Shown in pieces: positions 62,622-64,000 of a stretch of DNA of 64,000 nucleotides; position 1 is the stretch's first letter, and every line of letters starts with the position of its first letter. Below the pieces are notes generated by a model. The model searched no databases and had not been told where the DNA came from. It worked only from the letters and a program-made list of their open reading frames with translations. Source of the DNA: Trichobilharzia szidati (Eukaryota; Platyhelminthes; Trematoda; Strigeidida; Schistosomatidae); assembly GCA_944472155.2 (NCBI GenBank), contig OX235271.1:85573256-85637255 (forward strand), read 5' to 3'. Position numbers and translations under genes: made by a program.

Positions 62622-64000
62622 ATGGTTGTTCCCAATGCGACTTCTAACACAGATATCCTGAAACCGCGTGCTGCGTTCAAGCTGGCTACCTACAATGTTC
62701 GGACGCTGATGCAAATCGGACAACAGGCAGGGTTGGCAAGAACTTTGGAAAGCCTCGCTATCGATGTCTGCTGCATTTCGGAGACCCGCATTCAAGATCC
62801 CAGTGAAGTGCTTCGACTATCCTCTCCATCTGGAAGTTCTAGTAGTATGTACCACCTGCGCTTATCCGGGGACCCTGTGGCATCGGCATCCGGCGTAGCT
62901 GGTGTCGGTGTCGCACTGAGCGCTAGAGCCGAAGCTGCACTGCTCGACTGGATTCCCATTAACAGTCGTTTATGTGCTGTGAGGCTGGAAGGATATACGA
63001 AAGTAAGGAGTAGTAGGCCAGATAGGCGGTGTCTATTTGTTGTCTCTGCCTATGCACCGACGGATTGCAGCCCGGATGCAATGAAGGATGAGTTTTACTA
63101 CCAACTGAGCGATCTGTTGAAACAGGCGGGTCGGAGGGATATCGTAGTGCTAGCTGGGGACTTGAATGCACAGGTCGGGCGTCTAAGCTCAGAGGAGAGT
63201 CGTCTAGGTGGTCAGTGGGGACTACATGGTCGCAGGTCAGATAATGGGGACCGTCTTCTGCAGCTTTGCGCGGATCACAACCTATTTCTAGCCAGCACCA
63301 ACTTCCGGCACAGCCATCGCCGTAGCGCTACCTGGCGTCCTCCCTCTGCGAAGCAAGCTTGGACTCAGATTGATCATATTGCGGTCAGTTTCCGGTGGCG
63401 AGGATGCATACAAGACTGTCGCTCCTTCTGGAGCACATGCCTGGACTCCGATCATGCGTTAGTGTGTGCCAAGTTCGTCTTGCGATTTGGTGGGGTTCGT
63501 AAAAACCGTCGTCTAAGCGTTGATGTGAGCAAACTAGTAGCACCTGCTACTTCTTTGAAATATCAGAATGAGTTGAAAACAATGCTTGCCAGCAACCCCC
63601 CAAGTAGTATAGATGAACACTGGCTTCATGTGCAAGGTGCCATGCAAAAGGCGAGTGTAGCCGCTTGCGGCTTGAAAGAATGCTCCGCTAACAACCACTG
63701 GGTTTCTGCGAGTTCCTTGCAACTCATGGATGAACGCCGGTCCATTCCGGCTGGCAGTGAATACAACAATCAGCGAAAGGCGCTCACGCGCAAGATTAGA
63801 CAGTGTTTACGTAAGGACCGCGAAGCCTGGTGGTCAGAACGTGCGTATGAGATGGAGTCAGCTGCTGCATCTGGCAACAGTCGGAAGCTGTTCCAACTCA
63901 TACGAGCCACCGGCAGCAAGAAACAAGGTGTCAGCGAGACGGTCTGTGAGGCAGATGGCACTCCAATTACCAGCCTGAAGAGACGCCTGGAACGCTGGGC
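62622..64000 (+). CDS. RTE-type-II ORF: APE endonuclease and start of RT linker (partial, open to window end)
   Basis: Translated codon by codon: no stop in 459 codons. APE-type endonuclease with LATYNVRTL (N25), CCISETRIQD (E54), VVSAYAPTD, VVLAGDLNAQVG (D180, N182), TQIDHIAVSF and the terminal LDSDHALV (D277, H278). The catalytic set is complete. A helical linker follows (KALTRKIRQCLRKDREAWWS, GNSRKLFQLIRATGSKKQGV) up to LKRRLERW, just before the RT. The enzyme would nick target DNA to prime reverse transcription. ATG at 62622 is chosen because an upstream ATG at 62600 is in another frame that stops at 62647. GC content is clearly above the flanks. Likely a young, possibly full-length copy. 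The same lineage as the nested copy at 58.1-59.4 kb is inferred from known family architecture. Confidence 0.9.
   Translation, partial: MVVPNATSNTDILKPRAAFKLATYNVRTLMQIGQQAGLARTLESLAIDVCCISETRIQDPSEVLRLSSPSGSSSSMYHLRLSGDPVASASGVAGVGVALSARAEAALLDWIPINSRLCAVRLEGYTKVRSSRPDRRCLFVVSAYAPTDCSPDAMKDEFYYQLSDLLKQAGRRDIVVLAGDLNAQVGRLSSEESRLGGQWGLHGRRSDNGDRLLQLCADHNLFLASTNFRHSHRRSATWRPPSAKQAWTQIDHIAVSFRWRGCIQDCRSFWSTCLDSDHALVCAKFVLRFGGVRKNRRLSVDVSKLVAPATSLKYQNELKTMLASNPPSSIDEHWLHVQGAMQKASVAACGLKECSANNHWVSASSLQLMDERRSIPAGSEYNNQRKALTRKIRQCLRKDREAWWSERAYEMESAAASGNSRKLFQLIRATGSKKQGVSETVCEADGTPITSLKRRLERW

Overview
The window looks like a piece of a schistosome (blood fluke) nuclear genome. The evidence is AT-rich DNA, reverse transcriptases of the SR1-like (CR1 clade) and RTE clades, many Penelope-like elements (PLEs) with GIY-YIG endonuclease ORFs, and short tRNA-headed repeats carrying hammerhead ribozymes of the Schistosoma Sm-alpha type. 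I cannot fix the species. Nearly everything is transposon-derived. The only convincing host coding sequence is one exon of a secreted or type II membrane protein with an EGF-like segment (4857-5796, minus).

Layout. 1-1649: start of a Ty3/gypsy-like LTR retrotransposon on the minus strand, with LTR, primer-binding site and an unbroken gag-protease frame, inserted in an RTE fragment. 2.3-4.8 kb: hammerhead SINEs in inverted pairs. 4.86-5.8 kb: host exon. 6-8.5 kb: degraded PLE with a young RTE insertion. 9.2-11 kb: SR1-like copy. 13.2-14.2 kb: small PLE between inverted arms. 14.5-15.75 kb: RTE-2. 16-18.2 kb: SINE families B, A and C. 18.9-22.1 kb: nearly full-length but broken RTE-1. 22.9-23.6 kb: PLE. 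24.9-27.85 kb: SR1-like copy invaded by a SINE, a solo LTR and an RTE. 28-34 kb: SINEs, a third SR1-like copy, PLE. 36.4-41.4 kb: RTE and PLE remnants. 43.4-46.6 kb: PLE, SINEs, RTE-2. 47.6-49.6 kb: RTE-1 pieces. 50.1-52.6 kb: PLE with inverted ends, a hammerhead in the end repeat and a SINE cluster inside. 53.6-57 kb: PLEs. 58-59.9 kb: RTE-type-II nested in RTE-3. 62.0-64.0 kb: 5' UTR and intact endonuclease frame of an RTE-type-II element running off the end.

Names used here. RTE-1, -2 and -3 are three subfamilies of one RTE-like lineage. RTE-type-II is a second lineage with different protein sequence. SINE A is Sm-alpha-like (hammerhead with GUCC...GGAC stem II and a CGCG-type stem III). 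SINE B has its own tRNA-like head and a CUGAAGA hammerhead. SINE C has a third tRNA-like head and a CUGAUGA hammerhead with GUGC...GCAC stem II. SINE D has a tRNA-like head joined to RTE 5' and 3' end sequence and no hammerhead. Repeat E is a less clear family with one hammerhead-like core.

How the parts fit. Autonomous elements (RTE, CR1, PLE, LTR) supply reverse transcriptase. The SINEs carry Pol III box A/B-like heads and self-cleaving ribozyme motifs, so their transcripts could be cut to unit length. The best single locus is 51166-51578, where two same-strand hammerheads bracket a 345-nt SINE C monomer. Several nested insertions have exact target-site duplications, giving an order of events.
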